A stretch of DNA of 64,000 bases from Primula veris (GCA_963682055.1 OY821749.1:33859631-33923630), one strand, 5' to 3'; positions 34,900-48,500 are shown, counted from the stretch's first letter. Numbers and translations: made by a program. Notes: generated from the letters alone by a model not told the origin.

Positions 34900-37716
34900 G
34901 TTATCGTTACAGCTTAACTTAGCGCTTAAACATGTTTAGACTTTATAAGAGTTTATATAGGTTCACTTATAAATATTGAAGGTTGTTTTATCTTTTGTTC
35001 TGTCTTAGTATGCATCAACATATATACTCTTTTTCTTTTACTCCTCTTTTATTAGTTTCCATGAGAATGGTACGCAAAATGACATTAATTTGTTTAGATT
35101 TACAAAAATCATTTTTCTGAAATATGTGACCGTATATTTATTTTGTACGAATACAAACTTTAATGTGTCACGTGTATTTGAAATTCGGTGATGAGTTATA
35201 TATTAAGTACAGTAGTTTGTATCACACCTCTTCAAAAAGTCTCCAAATCTTGTAAAAGACCATCATTTTCTTTCAAATTTGAAGCTTATCTCTTTTTTTT
35301 TTATAAAAAAACTTTCATGTGACCGAAACCAGTATTTTCTTTTCCGTATCATCCGTACACGTAAACAAATCAATACCGTCCATTAATTACATGTTAAAAA
35401 GTCAATGATTCAAAAAGCAAAAGCACTTTCATTACAACTACCTTGTGTTTATGGATGAGAAAATAGAGATCATACAAATTTTGATCAATTAATTTGACAA
35501 CACCCCCCCCTCCCTTGTGTTTTATGCATAATTTTATTCACGAGTCGCTTGTGCCATTTACTACAAAATTGAATTAATATTTATTTTCATTTTCTTCACC
35601 TTCTGAAAATAACACCACTTTATCACACTTTTATTTTTTAGTAAGAAACTATATCACAGCCAATCTTCTAAAAAAAATAATAGTACATGGCTCATTAAAT
35701 TGATAGGCTACCTAACTGCTTGCACTTTCTTAAAAATAAAGTGCAGCCCATGATATCAAAAGCGCAATCCACTTTTTTTTCTTCTTAAAAAGTGCTCTTA
35801 CTTGTCTATATGCGAACATATATACTATTGTTTGAGCTCTTTAATTAGGCTTTTGAAAAAAAAAGTATCAAGGTTTCAAAATTCGATAAATGGCATTTAA
35901 ATGAACTTATATTAAATTATTTTGAGAAACAAAGTGTGTCACATTATTAGTTGTTACAGATATCATATGTGGTCATATTATCAGTTGTCTGGAATATGAA
36001 GTTGCTGAAAAGACATGTTAGTTTTTCTTATCGAGTATGAATAGTAGCATATATATATATACAATGTTAATTACAACAACAAAAATTGGGGAAAAATTAA
36101 AATACATTTCTGAAAGAAGTCAGGAATATGTTGTATTCAGTTAATGGAAAAAGTAATGCGTCAAAAAATGGAGAAGCTTTGCTTAATAATATAGTTTGTT
36201 TGTTTTGTGTATCATTGTCATTGTCCTAATTTAACTTTTTCGTGTACTAATTCATTTTCCCTTTGTGGAATTCTTTTCCAGGAATAAGTGCAAACGTCAT
36301 GATCAATTTCCTTTGAGGATGAACAAAACTAATAAAAAGTGATATCAAGTTGGATTTTCTATATTTAAAACACAAGTAATAAAAGACGAAAGGAGTGAAA
36401 GGAAAAGAAGTATTATCAAAATGAATAAATTGTCATTCATAATTAAAGCGGTTTAACTGCACGCAACAATAATTTTTGTAACTATAAGGAAGTAATTAAA
36501 TATCCAAATAAAAAACAAGGAAGCTAGCTAGCTATTTACTTGTAAAAAAAGTATTACTCAAATGTATACTTTCTTTAATGATAATGATATTAATTAGGGA
36601 CTCCATTATGTTGTATATATCTCACTCCCTCATTTGTGTGAATAGAAAAAAACAATTGTAGTAAAAATCAGTCTATACATGTGACTTCACATACGTATAA
36701 TAAAGATTCTAATATTGGGACGTGTTATCACTTTTGTAGAGTGATTGTGGGTAATACTTATCTTGAAATAACTCTGAAATTTATTAAATATAACTTTTGA
36801 ACAACAAAAGTCACATCATGCTACTACTATACTTTAATAATCAATTGATCCAACATAACTTCTTAGTCATGGACCCTCCTCCTGTAACGGTTTTCAATTT
36901 TCATCTTAATTAAAACTAATGTGAATAAGATATACAATTGATTATAAATGTAACTTATCGAGATCATGTCTAATTTATAGTATAATTTAAAAAAATAAAA
37001 AAGCAACCACAAAGGAGAGGAGATAAGCAAGAGAAAAGCATTTGGTATACGTAGATAAAATGTATATAAAAGTAATAAACATGATTATAAAAAAGGTTTA
37101 TGCTTTATTTATTCAGACCGTATGTAATTAATACAGACGATAATGGTACAAATCACGCCACGTACTAAAAACTAAACCTACTAAAAACTCAAATAAATAT
37201 ATTGAAACCCTAGTTAACTCTACCCTAAATTTAAATATTAATTAAAATAAAATAAAATATTTTTTTATTGTATTTTTAATAGATTGAGTTTTTATTACGT
37301 GACGTGACTTATATCGCAACTTACTAATACAGTCGCCGTCTGCATTAAGCAGACAACGTCTGTATTTAGCAGATGAGTATTAAAAAAATGAAGTTAATTG
37401 AGGTGATGATGGGACTATGACTCAGATTTTACATTACATATGATATATATATATATATATATAGTCTCTCGGTGATTCCGTGATAAGTCGATTTTCGTAA
37501 TTTCATCACCTTACCTTGCTGGAGGTCAAATTGTAACTCTCAATTCAGAACAATTACTACATAAACCCTATGGTTTTAGGGTAAAATGCAAATAACCTCC
37601 TCATTATAGTTAATTTTCAAATTTAACCAATTTTGCAATTATCCCCATAACTATCAAACTTTGCATTTAACCTCCATACTTAATTCTAGTTACTTTTAGT
37701 TTATTCTATCCAATTA
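34900..37716. other. Intergenic, no gene seen
   Basis: AT-rich with a TA tract at 36045. Paired CGTCTG/CAGACG words lie at 37110-37380 (GTCTGCATTAAGCAGAC is a small palindrome) and may be a worn inverted-repeat element. No supportable reading frame. Confidence 0.35.
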
Positions 37717-38246
37717 CAATAGAAACTCGATAAATTAATACTCGATTATTTAATAAACTTTCTAAGATAATATTTTTGGCCGGTCCCGACTCGGGGATAG
37801 GGTGCTAAATTAATAATTCGCTAAAATTATAAGATAATACATTTTTGATAATTTCTTTAGACCCCATATAAAATATAAATTAATAATTCCTTATATATAT
37901 ATAGCATATTACATGAATGATTTACGAAGGTTTCTTGAAAAATGACTCAATTGTCTTTTGTTTTTTGTTAAAATCAATTTTCCCTTGAATCTCGTCTCTA
38001 ATTTTCCTTAGCATGGTAAGAACTTCTGGTGTTGTTTTCTCATAGCTCAACAATAAATTGTTCAATGTGATTGCCGCTTTAAGTGGAAGCTTGAAAGGTG
38101 TTTGTAAACTAAATATTTTACTATAAATTAATAAAATATTAATTAATATATAAATTAATAATTATTAATTTATCGATTAATTAATAACTCTTTTAATTAA
38201 TAAATTTTGGTGGTCACATATGTATTATTTTATAGAGTTTCTACTG
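37717..38246. mobile_element. pogo-like element, copy 1, with transposase C-terminal remnant
   Basis: Termini CAATAGAAACTCGATAAATT and TTTATAGAGTTTCTACTG are inverted repeats flanked by TA. On minus, 37922-38096 stays open as PFKLPLKAAITLNNLL ... TTPEVLTMLRKIRDEIQ ... DFNKKQKTIESFFKKPS and a stop. This looks like the C-terminal tail of a plant pogo/Tigger-type transposase. About 94% identical to the copy at 44443. Confidence 0.8.
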
Positions 38247-38849
38247 TATTTGTTATCTATGCATGTCAAGTAGGAGTACATATTTATGGAATGATATATA
38301 AAAACAATAGTTCTCACTATATTTTTTTTAATATGTGCTTCTGACAAAACAAGACATGCGTGAATACGGTGTAGTTTTTTTAGAATGAATACATAAAACC
38401 ATCTTATATGTTATACCCAACTACTCTTTTTCATATCACACATAAATCACTTTAATTTTAAATAAACATCAACAAGTAATATCAATAAATTAAACATAAC
38501 ATGCCAAGATATTACTTTTGTTTTTATTGACAACTAATAACCCAATATTTGGAGGGAACCTGCTTCGCATACGTCAATCATCAAACAGTGGTGATGAGCA
38601 TGATATACTCGGGTTTCAACCGGTTGGACCAACCATTTTGCTAAGATAATACTAATTTGCAAATAAAAAGGGTAAAATAGTAAATGGATTGAAATGAAAA
38701 GAAGGGAGGTGTGTGTACGTGTATTAAGTTTTTTTATGTAAAAAAGAAGAAAAGACGCGTTAAGTCAACTTCCATCCTTCTTATTCTTCTTCACTTCTTC
38801 TTTCTCTCTCTCTCTCTCTCTCTCTACAGTTGAAAGTCTTAATCAGGGC

Positions 38850-38885
<36 letters not shown>

Positions 38886-39133
38886 CTATGAAATATATGA
38901 TACATTTCAGTTCCCAATTTCACTCTCTCACTCCTCTCTCCTTTCTCCATTACTTATTCTACTTTCGTTCCTAAACACACTCTTTTATTCTCTCTCTCTC
39001 TCTCTCTTTCTATATATATATATATATACCTTGTATCAATCAATATACTTCAAATTCATATAAAAAAAACAAGTAATATTATTATTATTTGTGATTGGTG
39101 TGAAAAGGGTTTGGTCAGGGTGGGAAATGAGGG
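38247..39133 (+). promoter_or_regulatory. PP2C upstream region with CT and AT microsatellites
   Basis: Long (CT)n tracts followed by (AT)n occur at about 38801-38886 and 38989-39028, ending about 105 bp before the PP2C start codon. They probably lie in the promoter or 5' leader, where CT-rich tracts are common in plants. A TATA box could not be separated from the AT repeat. No gene in 38247-38800. Confidence 0.5.
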
Positions 39134-42100
39134 ATGCCCACGTGGCTAAATATGATGTCATCTTCTTGTTTCCGTCCCGTTCGACGTTACTCCCGAATGA
39201 ACACCAACACCAACAACAAACACAACACTACTACTAATAGGAGTATTGATAATAATATTGATGATGATGATGACGTGTTGTTGTGGGGGAGGGAGCTTGA
39301 TAGGCATGCGTGTGGGGAGTTTTCGTTTTCTGTTGTCCAGGCTAACGACCCAATTGAGGATTATAGCCAGGTCGAGACTGGTTCCGGTGCCACTTTCATA
39401 GGGGTTTACGATGGTCATGGCGGTCCCGAGGCCGCTCGCTTTATCTCTGATCACTTCTTTCGTCACTTCATTAGTATGTTCCTTTTTATCCTTCCCTTTT
39501 GTTTTTAGTATTCAATTGATCGAATCATGTGCTATCAAATGTGTGAGAAACTTACTTATTTAGTGTTTTTTCTTATGAAATATTAAAATTATCTCTATCC
39601 TTCACTTTATTATTGTTCTTTTATCCTTGGCTTTGTTTCTGTGTGTTTAGTTGCTGCAATTATGTGGTCTGGTTTGTGGAAAAACTTGCTTATTAGTGCA
39701 TATACTTAGAAAGATTAGACATTTAACATTTTTGTTCTTACTAAATTTATATCTAGAATTCTAGGATTCTAGGATTTAGTTCATGTAACTTGTTTTTTTT
39801 ATTGTTTATCGGTGCATTTTTCAGTTGGTGTCTATGTTTTCAATTGATAACATTATGTGGTTTAGTTTGTGGTGAACTTGCTATCGATGCATTTTCTTAT
39901 GAAAGATTGGGTTTTTTCCCTCCTACATACGTTTACATGTTTGTTCTGTAGGAATTCAGACATGTGACTGCTAATTTTAATGTTTTTAATGTATTTGGCT
40001 ATGAAAAGTTGAATCATTTTGCTCCTTGTTTGAAAGGGTTAAAGATTTCAATAATTTATTATTTCGATGCGATTGCTAATTTTAATGTTCATTCTGTAAC
40101 AGAACGGAAAAATAATGTGAATTTCACCGGAATCTAAGATTCTCTTTTTTATATAGAGGAGCGTTGCAAATTATTGATTTTTTGTTTTTCTAGATAGTCT
40201 GTTGTTCATTTTATTAGTAAGCTTTACTAAGTACAACTCACTGGCGGAGCTAAAATGGATACGACTCTCTAACGAGCCACGAGAACCACTGGCTTCATGT
40301 AACCATGGTGTGATCGTTATCTCTTTGTCGTTAATATTGTGGACAACTTGGTCGAACTCTGTTAAGCCTCTGAAAAAAGATATAAAACAGTCCTCTTTTT
40401 AATTAATTCTTGATAGGGGGACTCCAAGCATTTCTAGGAGGCAAAAACTTTCTTAAGTAAAAAATTATGTATGAGAAATATACTTACTCCGGGGCTTAGA
40501 ATTATCTTGGGGAAAATTGTTCAACGTCATCATAGACTGTATATTTTTTCCTTAACTCTACAAAAGGAGTCCAAATCTTCTACCCCATTTCTCTACCCCC
40601 TTCCGTGCCCCCTTGTTATTTTATCAAAAAAAAATTCTAAAAAACTTGAAAAAAATTGTACAATTACTATAATACATGTATCAATACATTCCAATAATTA
40701 TTTTTAAAAGAAAATCCACACAAAATTTATTTTGGAATAAATGTATAAATTAGTGTAAATTAAACATTGAATATTAAAAAAATTGTGTAAAACAATATTA
40801 TGTTCAAATATTTTAAAATTTGAATACAATATAATATAAAAGTTTATAAAGTTGCGGTATAAGTTGGAAATTTTTTAAATTTGAGTGAAAATAAGCAAGG
40901 GGGCACGGAAGGGGGTAGAATATTTGGACTCCTACTACAAAAGAGGAATGGTTTATAGATCTTTTTTTCCCTAACCCATTGTTTCTTGTTCTTCTCTTTC
41001 GCTGATGCCTTTTGCTACAAGTACATTAACCGTATCTTATTCCTTACTTAATAGGACTTGCTCAACAAAACGGAACAATAACTGAGGAAACTCTAAGAGA
41101 TGCTTTTTCTGCCACCGAAGACGGGTTTCTCACATTAGTACGGCGATCATGTGGGATTAAACCCTTGATTGCAGCTATGGGCTCATGCTGTCTCGTAGGT
41201 GTAGTATGGAAAGGGACTTTGCATATCGCTAATGTAGGTGATTCGAGAGCTGTAATAGGTTATGCAGGCAGGTCCAATAAAATATTTTCTGAGCAATTGA
41301 GTAAAGAACATAATGCTAGTTTTGAAGAGGTTAGAGAAGAACTCAGGGCATCTCATCCAGAGGATTCTCAGATTGTTGTTATGAAGCATGGCGTGTGGCG
41401 TATCAAAGGAATCATTCAGGTGGGTATTTAGCTGTAATTATTATTTTCTGCAGCAGTACTATGTTCACGGTTGACAAATCTCCACAGATTTGCGATGTGG
41501 CATTGGGTCCACTTAATATAATCCAATTAAAATTCGTGTGGAACCCACTGCCGCCTCTTAAATCTGGCTGAAGGGATATGTGTAAGCAACACTTTTTTTT
41601 TATCCTTCTCTCTTTTTCTGGGGAGTTCTAATGGATGTGTTCCATTTGTAGTTTGGATGGTGTTTCGTAATTAGAGTCTCTATGATTGCATACAAGCTTT
41701 CTTTGCACGGGTAAGCGTTGTGCTTCAAGCAGGAGAAAGTTGACTTGTGCAAACACGAAAAGGCTTAATTCCCTACACACCCTTTTTATCTTTCTCAATT
41801 TTAGTTATGTTTTATCAGTTATGCTATATACACAGACCTTTACAGAAAATTTTGACATGAGGTAGCAAAAGACCCTACTCAACAGAAAGGATCCACACAC
41901 CATGGACCAATCAGTGTCTATAAATCTGTATGAGACCCACTGCTAACTCATAAATCTGTTAATGGTACTTCACATAGATCTGTATGAAAAACATTTTTCA
42001 TCTTCTATCATAAAGTACTTGGATTTGTTTTAGATATTGAGATTGCGATAACAGACATCGATGATGAGATTCAATACCCTGTACGTATATCATATGATTA

Positions 42101-43253
42101 TGCTTATCTACACCTGTATTTGGTTTCCACTCATTACATACTAGTACGATCCAGAATAATTAAGTCCTACGTATATATCTTGTCATGACATTTTGTGTTC
42201 CTTTCTTATATTACCATTTTATTTTACATTTTCTTTTCTTGGCCTCTGAATGTTTTTATCAGGTCTCTAGATCCATAGGAGATGCATATTTGAAGAGGCC
42301 AGAATTTTCTCTCGACCCATCGTTCCCACGTTTTCAGCTTTCAGAACCTCTCCGCAGGCCAGTTTTAACAGCTGAACCGTCTATTTGTTCGAGAAAGTTA
42401 CGATTGAATGACAAGTTCATTATATTCGCATCTGATGGTCTTTGGGAGCACTTGACCAATCAAAAGGCTGTTGAGATCGTTCACAATAGCCCTAGAGAAG
42501 TACGTAATCACCCTCATCATGTGAATACAATTAAGTACCCTCGCAATACCATTTTTTAGTATTGCAGTAGGCCCTTGTTTGGTTGCAGCTTATAAGCTCA
42601 CTTTTTTGTTTAAAAACTGGACTGCATTTGGCTGATTAGCTTAAATGACTGATTTTTCTTCTTCTGGTTTTGTGGCCTGAGTGACCTAAAAGCTTTAAGC
42701 CTGAGTAACCTAGATTTTTTTATGGATCTCAAAAATGTCAGCTTTTAGCTTAAAAGCTGCAAATAAACATGTTCGCTCAAGAATGAAACTGGGTTTTTTA
42801 AGTTTGAGAAAAGCTAGGTTCATCCAGCTTCAAGCTTCTAGCTTTTCATCCCAGTAAACCAGAAAAGGTCGGTTCTAAGCTGGTCAACAAAATGCAGTCT
42901 AGCTTTAAGCGAACAAGCCAGCTTAAATTCTGCAACCAAGCAACACATATTTTTTATAACACGTTTTTTAATTTTCAAAATAGGGCATAGCAAAGAGGCT
43001 TATAAGAGAAGCTTCAAATGAAGCGGCTAGGAAAAGAGAAATGAGGTATGAAGATCTTAAAAAGATTGAAAAGGGGGTCAGACGGTTCTTTCATGATGAT
43101 ATTACGGTGGCTGTTATATTTATAGATCATGATATGATGAATAAAGATATATCTGCACCTGATCTATCAGTACGAGGCTTTGTGGGCACTACTGGGCCGT
43201 CTAATTTTAGCAAGTTGCAAGAATTGGATGGAGTTGGGAATTTTGGATCATAA
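39134..43253 (+). CDS. Clade D protein phosphatase 2C, four exons, 403 aa
   Basis: A Mg/Mn-dependent Ser/Thr phosphatase. Exons 39134-39473, 41055-41419, 42263-42499 and 42984-43253 join in frame with GT-AG borders to 403 residues. Motifs: [20 protein letters not shown] (typical of clade D), [16 protein letters not shown] with the metal-binding Asp and DGH near residue 90, [41 protein letters not shown] at the start of exon 3, [13 protein letters not shown] with the second metal Asp near 293, and [16 protein letters not shown] near 352. Clade D enzymes dephosphorylate the plasma-membrane H+-ATPase and are inhibited by SAUR proteins; that role is by family. Residues 23-47 are an Asn/Thr/Asp-rich low-complexity stretch. 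The ATG at 39134 is preferred because [18 protein letters not shown] resembles family N-termini. Introns 1 and 3 carry MITEs. Confidence 0.93.
40566..40932. mobile_element. MULE-like MITE in PP2C intron 1
   Basis: Inverted termini GGAGTCCAAATCTTCTACCC and GGGTAGAATATTTGGACTCC, with a second matched block CCCTTCCGTGCCCCCTTG / CAAGGGGGCACGGAAGGG. The 10-bp flanks CTCTACAAAA and TACTACAAAA agree at 8 of 10 positions, in keeping with a Mutator-type target duplication. The 367-bp element has an AT-rich core with no coding. Confidence 0.75.
42570..42946. mobile_element. GCAGCTT-family inverted-repeat element in PP2C intron 3
   Basis: The left end GGCCCTTGTTTGGTTGCAGC and right end AATTCTGCAACCAAGCAACA are inverted. 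Inside are repeated AAGCTT/AGCTTAAAAGCTGCA words. This is the longest and best-preserved member in the window. Confidence 0.75.
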
Positions 43254-43349
43254 ATATCAACTTTGAAATGTGGTCATTTTGGCTAAGGTAAACATTTTCT
43301 CCTATAAAGCTTTATCTCACTTCTTGGCAACAGTTTCTTGGTTTTGCTT

Positions 43350-43556
43350 GACCTTGTTTGATTGCAGCAGCTTTCAAGCTCAAACTTATTATCTTCCTTG
43401 CAAAGCTAGATTGTATTTGATTGACCAGCTTAAATCTGAGATTTTTCCCTAGTATTTGACCTGAAAAAGATAGAATCTGTAAAATTGGTGAATTCAACTT
43501 TTTCTGAAAATCAAAATATCCAGTTTATATGGATAATAGCTGCAATCACACAAGCA
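43350..43556. mobile_element. GCAGCTT-family element just after the PP2C stop
   Basis: The left end ACCTTGTTTGATTGCAGCAG and right end AATAGCTGCAATCACACAAGC are inverted. Internal GATTGACCAGCTTAAATCTG matches the family core. It lies about 100 bp past the stop codon, perhaps inside the 3' UTR. Confidence 0.65.
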
Positions 43557-44442
43557 CAAATTTTCATTCGGGACATGCCTACAAATGCAATTATAATTTA
43601 TTTATTGTTCATTCATCGCAGTGACAGAGAAGTGTAATTATTATGCCTCAAGGATAACATATGCGCTGCGGTCAGTTTAAAATCTGAAGTTAGGAATATT
43701 TAAAGAACTCGCAGTGTATTCAGTCTTCTTTCTAAGCGCGGGAGGAGAAGATGCTGTTGAACTTATGGAGGATATCCATGCAACAAGAGAAAATTCCCAG
43801 AGTTCTATAATTTTGTCTGTTTTATTGTTTTGGTAAGGATTTGTAGTTTGTTTCTGACGAATTTGGTCTGTGAGCTTTTGATGCTTTCTTGACTGTCTTA
43901 ATCTGCTTAACATTTTAGCGATATCATGTCTCAACTCTTAAGCCTCTGTTTATGGAATAAAGTTATTTGGCGGTAATTATTCGAAATGTCAAAAGTTTGA
44001 TAACTATGAACCTTATCTCGTTTTGAGGGATACGCTACGGAAATGCTAGAAGCTTAAAATGAAACAATATACGATAAAAGTTTTGTAGCACTTTGAGAAA
44101 ATTAAACCACAAACAAGAATGGATGATCCACTTTTTATTTTATTTTTATTAGCAAAATGGATGATCCACTTATTCTCAGCTTATTGACAATCAAATAGAG
44201 TGAATTGCTCAGCTCCTCCCATTTAAGCCTAATCATATGAATTTGGCTGAGTTTCTTAAAATAGAATCAAATACTTATATTGTTTTGTAAAAAAGAATAT
44301 TTCTGACGACGTAGATTACAGTATCAATTGGCTTTTGTTTTCTACACTACAAAAATACTACTTACTGTTTATGTTCTAATTTGTCACCATAATATTCCAA
44401 AGTAATTTACATATTTCCTATGAATAAAATACTACAGTAGTA
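43557..44442. other. Intergenic, no gene seen
   Basis: The PP2C transcript probably ends in the first part. No supportable frame. Unpaired CACTACAAAAATACTAC at 44344 only resembles a CACTA end. Confidence 0.35.
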
Positions 44443-44968
44443 CAGTAGAAACTCGATAAATTAATACTCGATTATTTAATAAACTTTCTAAGATAATATT
44501 TTTGGCCGGTCCCGACTCGGGGATAGGGTGCTAAATTAATAATTCGCTAAAATTATAAGATAATACATTTTTGATAATTTCTTTAGACCCCATATAAAAT
44601 ATAAATTAATAATTCCTTATATATAGCATATTACATGAATGATTTACGAAGGTTTCTTGAAAAATGACTCAATTGTCTTTTGTTTTTTGTTGAAATCAAT
44701 TTCCCCTTGAATCTCGTCTCTAATTTTCGTTAGCATGGTAAGAACTTCTGGTGTTGTTTTCTCAGAGCTCAACAAGAAATTGTTCAATGTGATTGCCGTT
44801 TTAAGTGGAAGCTTGAAAGGTGTTTGTAAACTAAGTATTTTACTATAAATTAATAAAATATTAATTAATATATAAATTATTAATTATTAATTTATCGATT
44901 AATTAATAACTCTTTTAATTAATAAATTTTGGTGGTCCCAAGTGTATTATTTTATAGAGTTTCTACTG
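44443..44968. mobile_element. pogo-like element, copy 2, with transposase C-terminal remnant
   Basis: Termini CAGTAGAAACTCGATAAATT and TTTATAGAGTTTCTACTG are flanked by TA. It is collinear with the copy at 37717 along its whole length, including the open minus-strand tail ending FFKKPS. The two copies bracket the PP2C gene in the same orientation, 6.7 kb apart. Confidence 0.82.
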
Positions 44969-45439
44969 TAGTATACATCATTTTCTAAAAATAAAAACCT
45001 ACTAAATCAAACAACATTCCAATAAATATTGCACTAAGTCCAAATCATACTATTAATATAAGTCAATCCAAGCATTTTGATACTGCCCAGATTTTTAAAA
45101 AATACCCTCACTCTAATATTGTAATTACTCTTAAATGTCATCACTCAATTCAAATACATAAATAACTTAAAAAATGTTATTTTTCACACATTTATATTTC
45201 AAACAAAATCGTTGGGTATTTTTTTTTATAAGAGTAAAACTTACTCTTTATATACGATTGTTAATTAATTATATTTAATTATTTAATATTTAAAATTTTA
45301 AAAAATATTAAGTTTATTTGTCGGATCATATCTATATCACTACGTGCTAATTTTTATAATCACACACCCAATTTAACATTTTAATTCAATGGAACCGAAT
45401 CACCAGACAAACATAAACCAATTAAATTTGGTCATCTTT

Positions 45440-45461
45440 CTTTCTCTCTCAATAAGGGTTA

Positions 45462-45507
<46 letters not shown>

Positions 45508-45510
45508 AAT
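45440..45510. repeat. Composite (CT)n(AT)n microsatellite in the J-protein leader
   Basis: TCTCTCTCTCTCTCTCTC runs into TATATATATATATATATA, ending about 55 bp before the start codon at 45566. Similar tracts precede the neighbouring genes. Confidence 0.85.
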
Positions 45511-45565
45511 GTATACATATATATATGTAGTGGTTGAATGTAAGTAGTAAAATAAATAAAAAAAG

Positions 45566-48500
45566 ATGAATAAGGCGAAAAGTAGGGGAGGTGCAATTTT
45601 GAAGGAGTTGTTGAATAAAAGTAATAATAATAATAATAATAATAATATGAAAATGGTAGCAGCATATTTCCATTCAACTCCTGTTTTGGATGGCAAGAGA
45701 CGCAACCATTGGAACAACATCTCTGTATTTCTCTTTCTTTCTTTTTTTTATTTTTTATTTTTTATTTTTTTACATATTCACGTCTAAAGACTTCCATCTT
45801 TCTTTCTTTTTTTTTTGCCAATTACCATTCAAATACTAAATAATTAAATAAATAAATACACCCCCATTGCAAAATTTGAGTTACTCTTCACTCTCCTTAT
45901 CATTTTATCAACATTAACATTACAAACACATGTAATACTACTATTACTATTCTTTTACTGCTTTTTTCCAAAAATATTAAAGCTTTTTTTTTTGGATTTT
46001 CACTTGCCACATTATTTTGAGCTCTGATTTGGGCTAAACGTAACTAAACATATATAATATATAGCTAAGGTAGTTAGTGTATTTATTTTTTTAGCTTCTC
46101 TTTGTTTATGTGTTTTTCTTGTAATTCACTACATTATTTGTTTGGTTATGCTAAATATAGTTGGCTATGATAACTTATAATCTGTTATCTATATATATAA
46201 ACTCATTCATTTATTTATAAATGTGTATAAAGATTTCATCTTTGCCCATCATCAAAGACAGTTTCAAATGAGTTTATTTGATTTTACTTCCTACATTTGC
46301 TATTCTGTTGGAAAAATCTAGCTGAAATGATAAAATCTGCACAAAGGTGCGTAGAAGGTGTATCAGTTTCTGATTTGGTTGGTTTATGCTAATTAGATAA
46401 ATTTAGCAGTGTTGTATTACTTTTCTTGATTACCCTTTATCCACAAGCATAGGTATGCACATTGTACAGTTCTTTTTTATAGCTTTTATTGGTGCTTTTC
46501 GGTTGCATCTATTAAGCTCTTCTTTTTTGCTTATAACCTGTAGTGCATTTGTCTGGCTAGCTTAAAAGTGCGGATCTTTTGTCATTTTTGGCACTAAAAG
46601 TAGAAGTTTTAAGTTTGATCAACCCATTTTTGTTACTGGGCAGATCAAGTTGGCCATCCTATTGTCTAAATAGTGGGTTTTAAACAGGCCCTTAGTTTAT
46701 CGTAACTTCAAACAGTTGACATAAAGACGCTGGTTGTTTGACACTAGACTGTATATTATCAAATTGTATTTCGTGTTGTGCTGACATAAGCTTTTTCTTA
46801 TTTAATTTTTATCGCTTTTAATTTGACGTTACATTTCTGCAGAATGTAGGCGGTGGTAAAGCGACAAACAAGGTATAACCATGTAGAAATAGGTTACCGG
46901 GGGTTGATCGGAAAAGGTTTAGAGAGAGAAACTCTAAACAAGAAATGAAACGTGTTATTGATCAACCAAATTGTACAATGGACCCAAATGGGTATTTATA
47001 GGCAATCGTCTAACCAACTAACCGTACTAACGGACCTATGCATCTCAACAAACCACGAGTACTTTTTTTTATCCAATATACTTTTCCCTTGTATCCTGGT
47101 ACCTAAGAAATTCATATGACATGTACAGTCAATGCATGACTGTTGTTAGTCTTTAACATCTTTGTAAAGGAGTTATCTTTATCTCACATGGAAAGTATTC
47201 ACTAAACCAGTTTGGCATCTTATTCTGTACATCATGTGTTTCCAGTTCAGCCTCTATTTTCGGTACTTCTGAGTATTTGAGTCTTCTAAGTCTGTAACTT
47301 TTTTCACTTCATGACTTAAAAGGTTATATTTTTTTGAGCTCGTAAAGCCTTCCTATTTTAATTCGAAAGGACTAGTCTATGATCATACTATAAACTCCGT
47401 ATATTCGATATATAACATTAGAACTTTGTTACCCATTATAGGTGATGTCCAGTGGCAAATATGATGCCTTACTAATCAATCAGAAATTAAAATTATCTTT
47501 ATATAGGCTTTCCAACTGGAATATTCTTTGTAAATTACTCTCAAATCGAAATTTGAGCTATCAGTGTGACGACCCAGATTTCCAGGAAGGAAATTCTGTG
47601 GTGCGGTATTGTGCGTCAGTCTCACATTGCCCAGATATGAGAGTACTCGTGTGGTATATGAGATCCATTTCCTATCAACAAGGCCTTTTAAAGCCGTGCG
47701 GCACAATAGCGAGGACGGAACTCCACAGTTAAGCGTGCTTAGCTTGGAGTAGTACCAGGATGGGTGACCACCCTGGGAAGTTGTGCCAAAGCGGACAATA
47801 TTGTTGATACGGGCGTGACGGTTCGGTCCGTAGGACCGGGTCGTTACAATCAGGCTCGTTGACGAGTGTTGAGTTATGCCATACTTTTACAAAACATTAG
47901 TATTTCTGTTTTCGTTGCTTTTCTGCGAAAGTTATTTCAATCTGTATTGTATCAGTTTCGTCTTCTTTTTCCTGGTCAATGGATTGGTTCCTACGTTGGA
48001 TGTATTTGTTCATTAATTTCAGCAAACTTTTGAAAAGTTTCATTTTCATTCTAATGTCTGGCCTTTTATACTATTCCGTGCAGAAATACAATCGGTACGG
48101 AAAAAGTCGTAGACAATTGTATGAAAAAGAAGAGTTACTTCGCAATGTCGGTGCTTTTGCTGAGCAGCTTTTCCAGGTTTTGCAAATTTTACATATGTTT
48201 AGTGGCAGCCTTTCAATAACTCATAAAAATAAGAAAAAAGGTTGAAAGAACCTACCAAATACAGAACTGCCGTCGCTCCATCATTATGCATATTGCATAT
48301 TATCTAATTATGTATGCCAATTATCGTTCTCTAATTGGTTTTTCATTTGCTTACCTTCTTATCTTTCCACTATACTAAAGATGAGACGATATTTTACTTC
48401 TCCCCTTTATCTTTGAAAAGTCCATAATTATGATTTACGTTTTTAACAATTTTGTTTTGTCTATACAGAATTGTCGGAATGGTTATGATGAAAAGGATAT

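Noticed and set aside
47690..47792. A functional 5S rRNA gene
   Set aside because: Only the 3' half matches, the end is altered, and it lies inside an LTR with its own target duplication.
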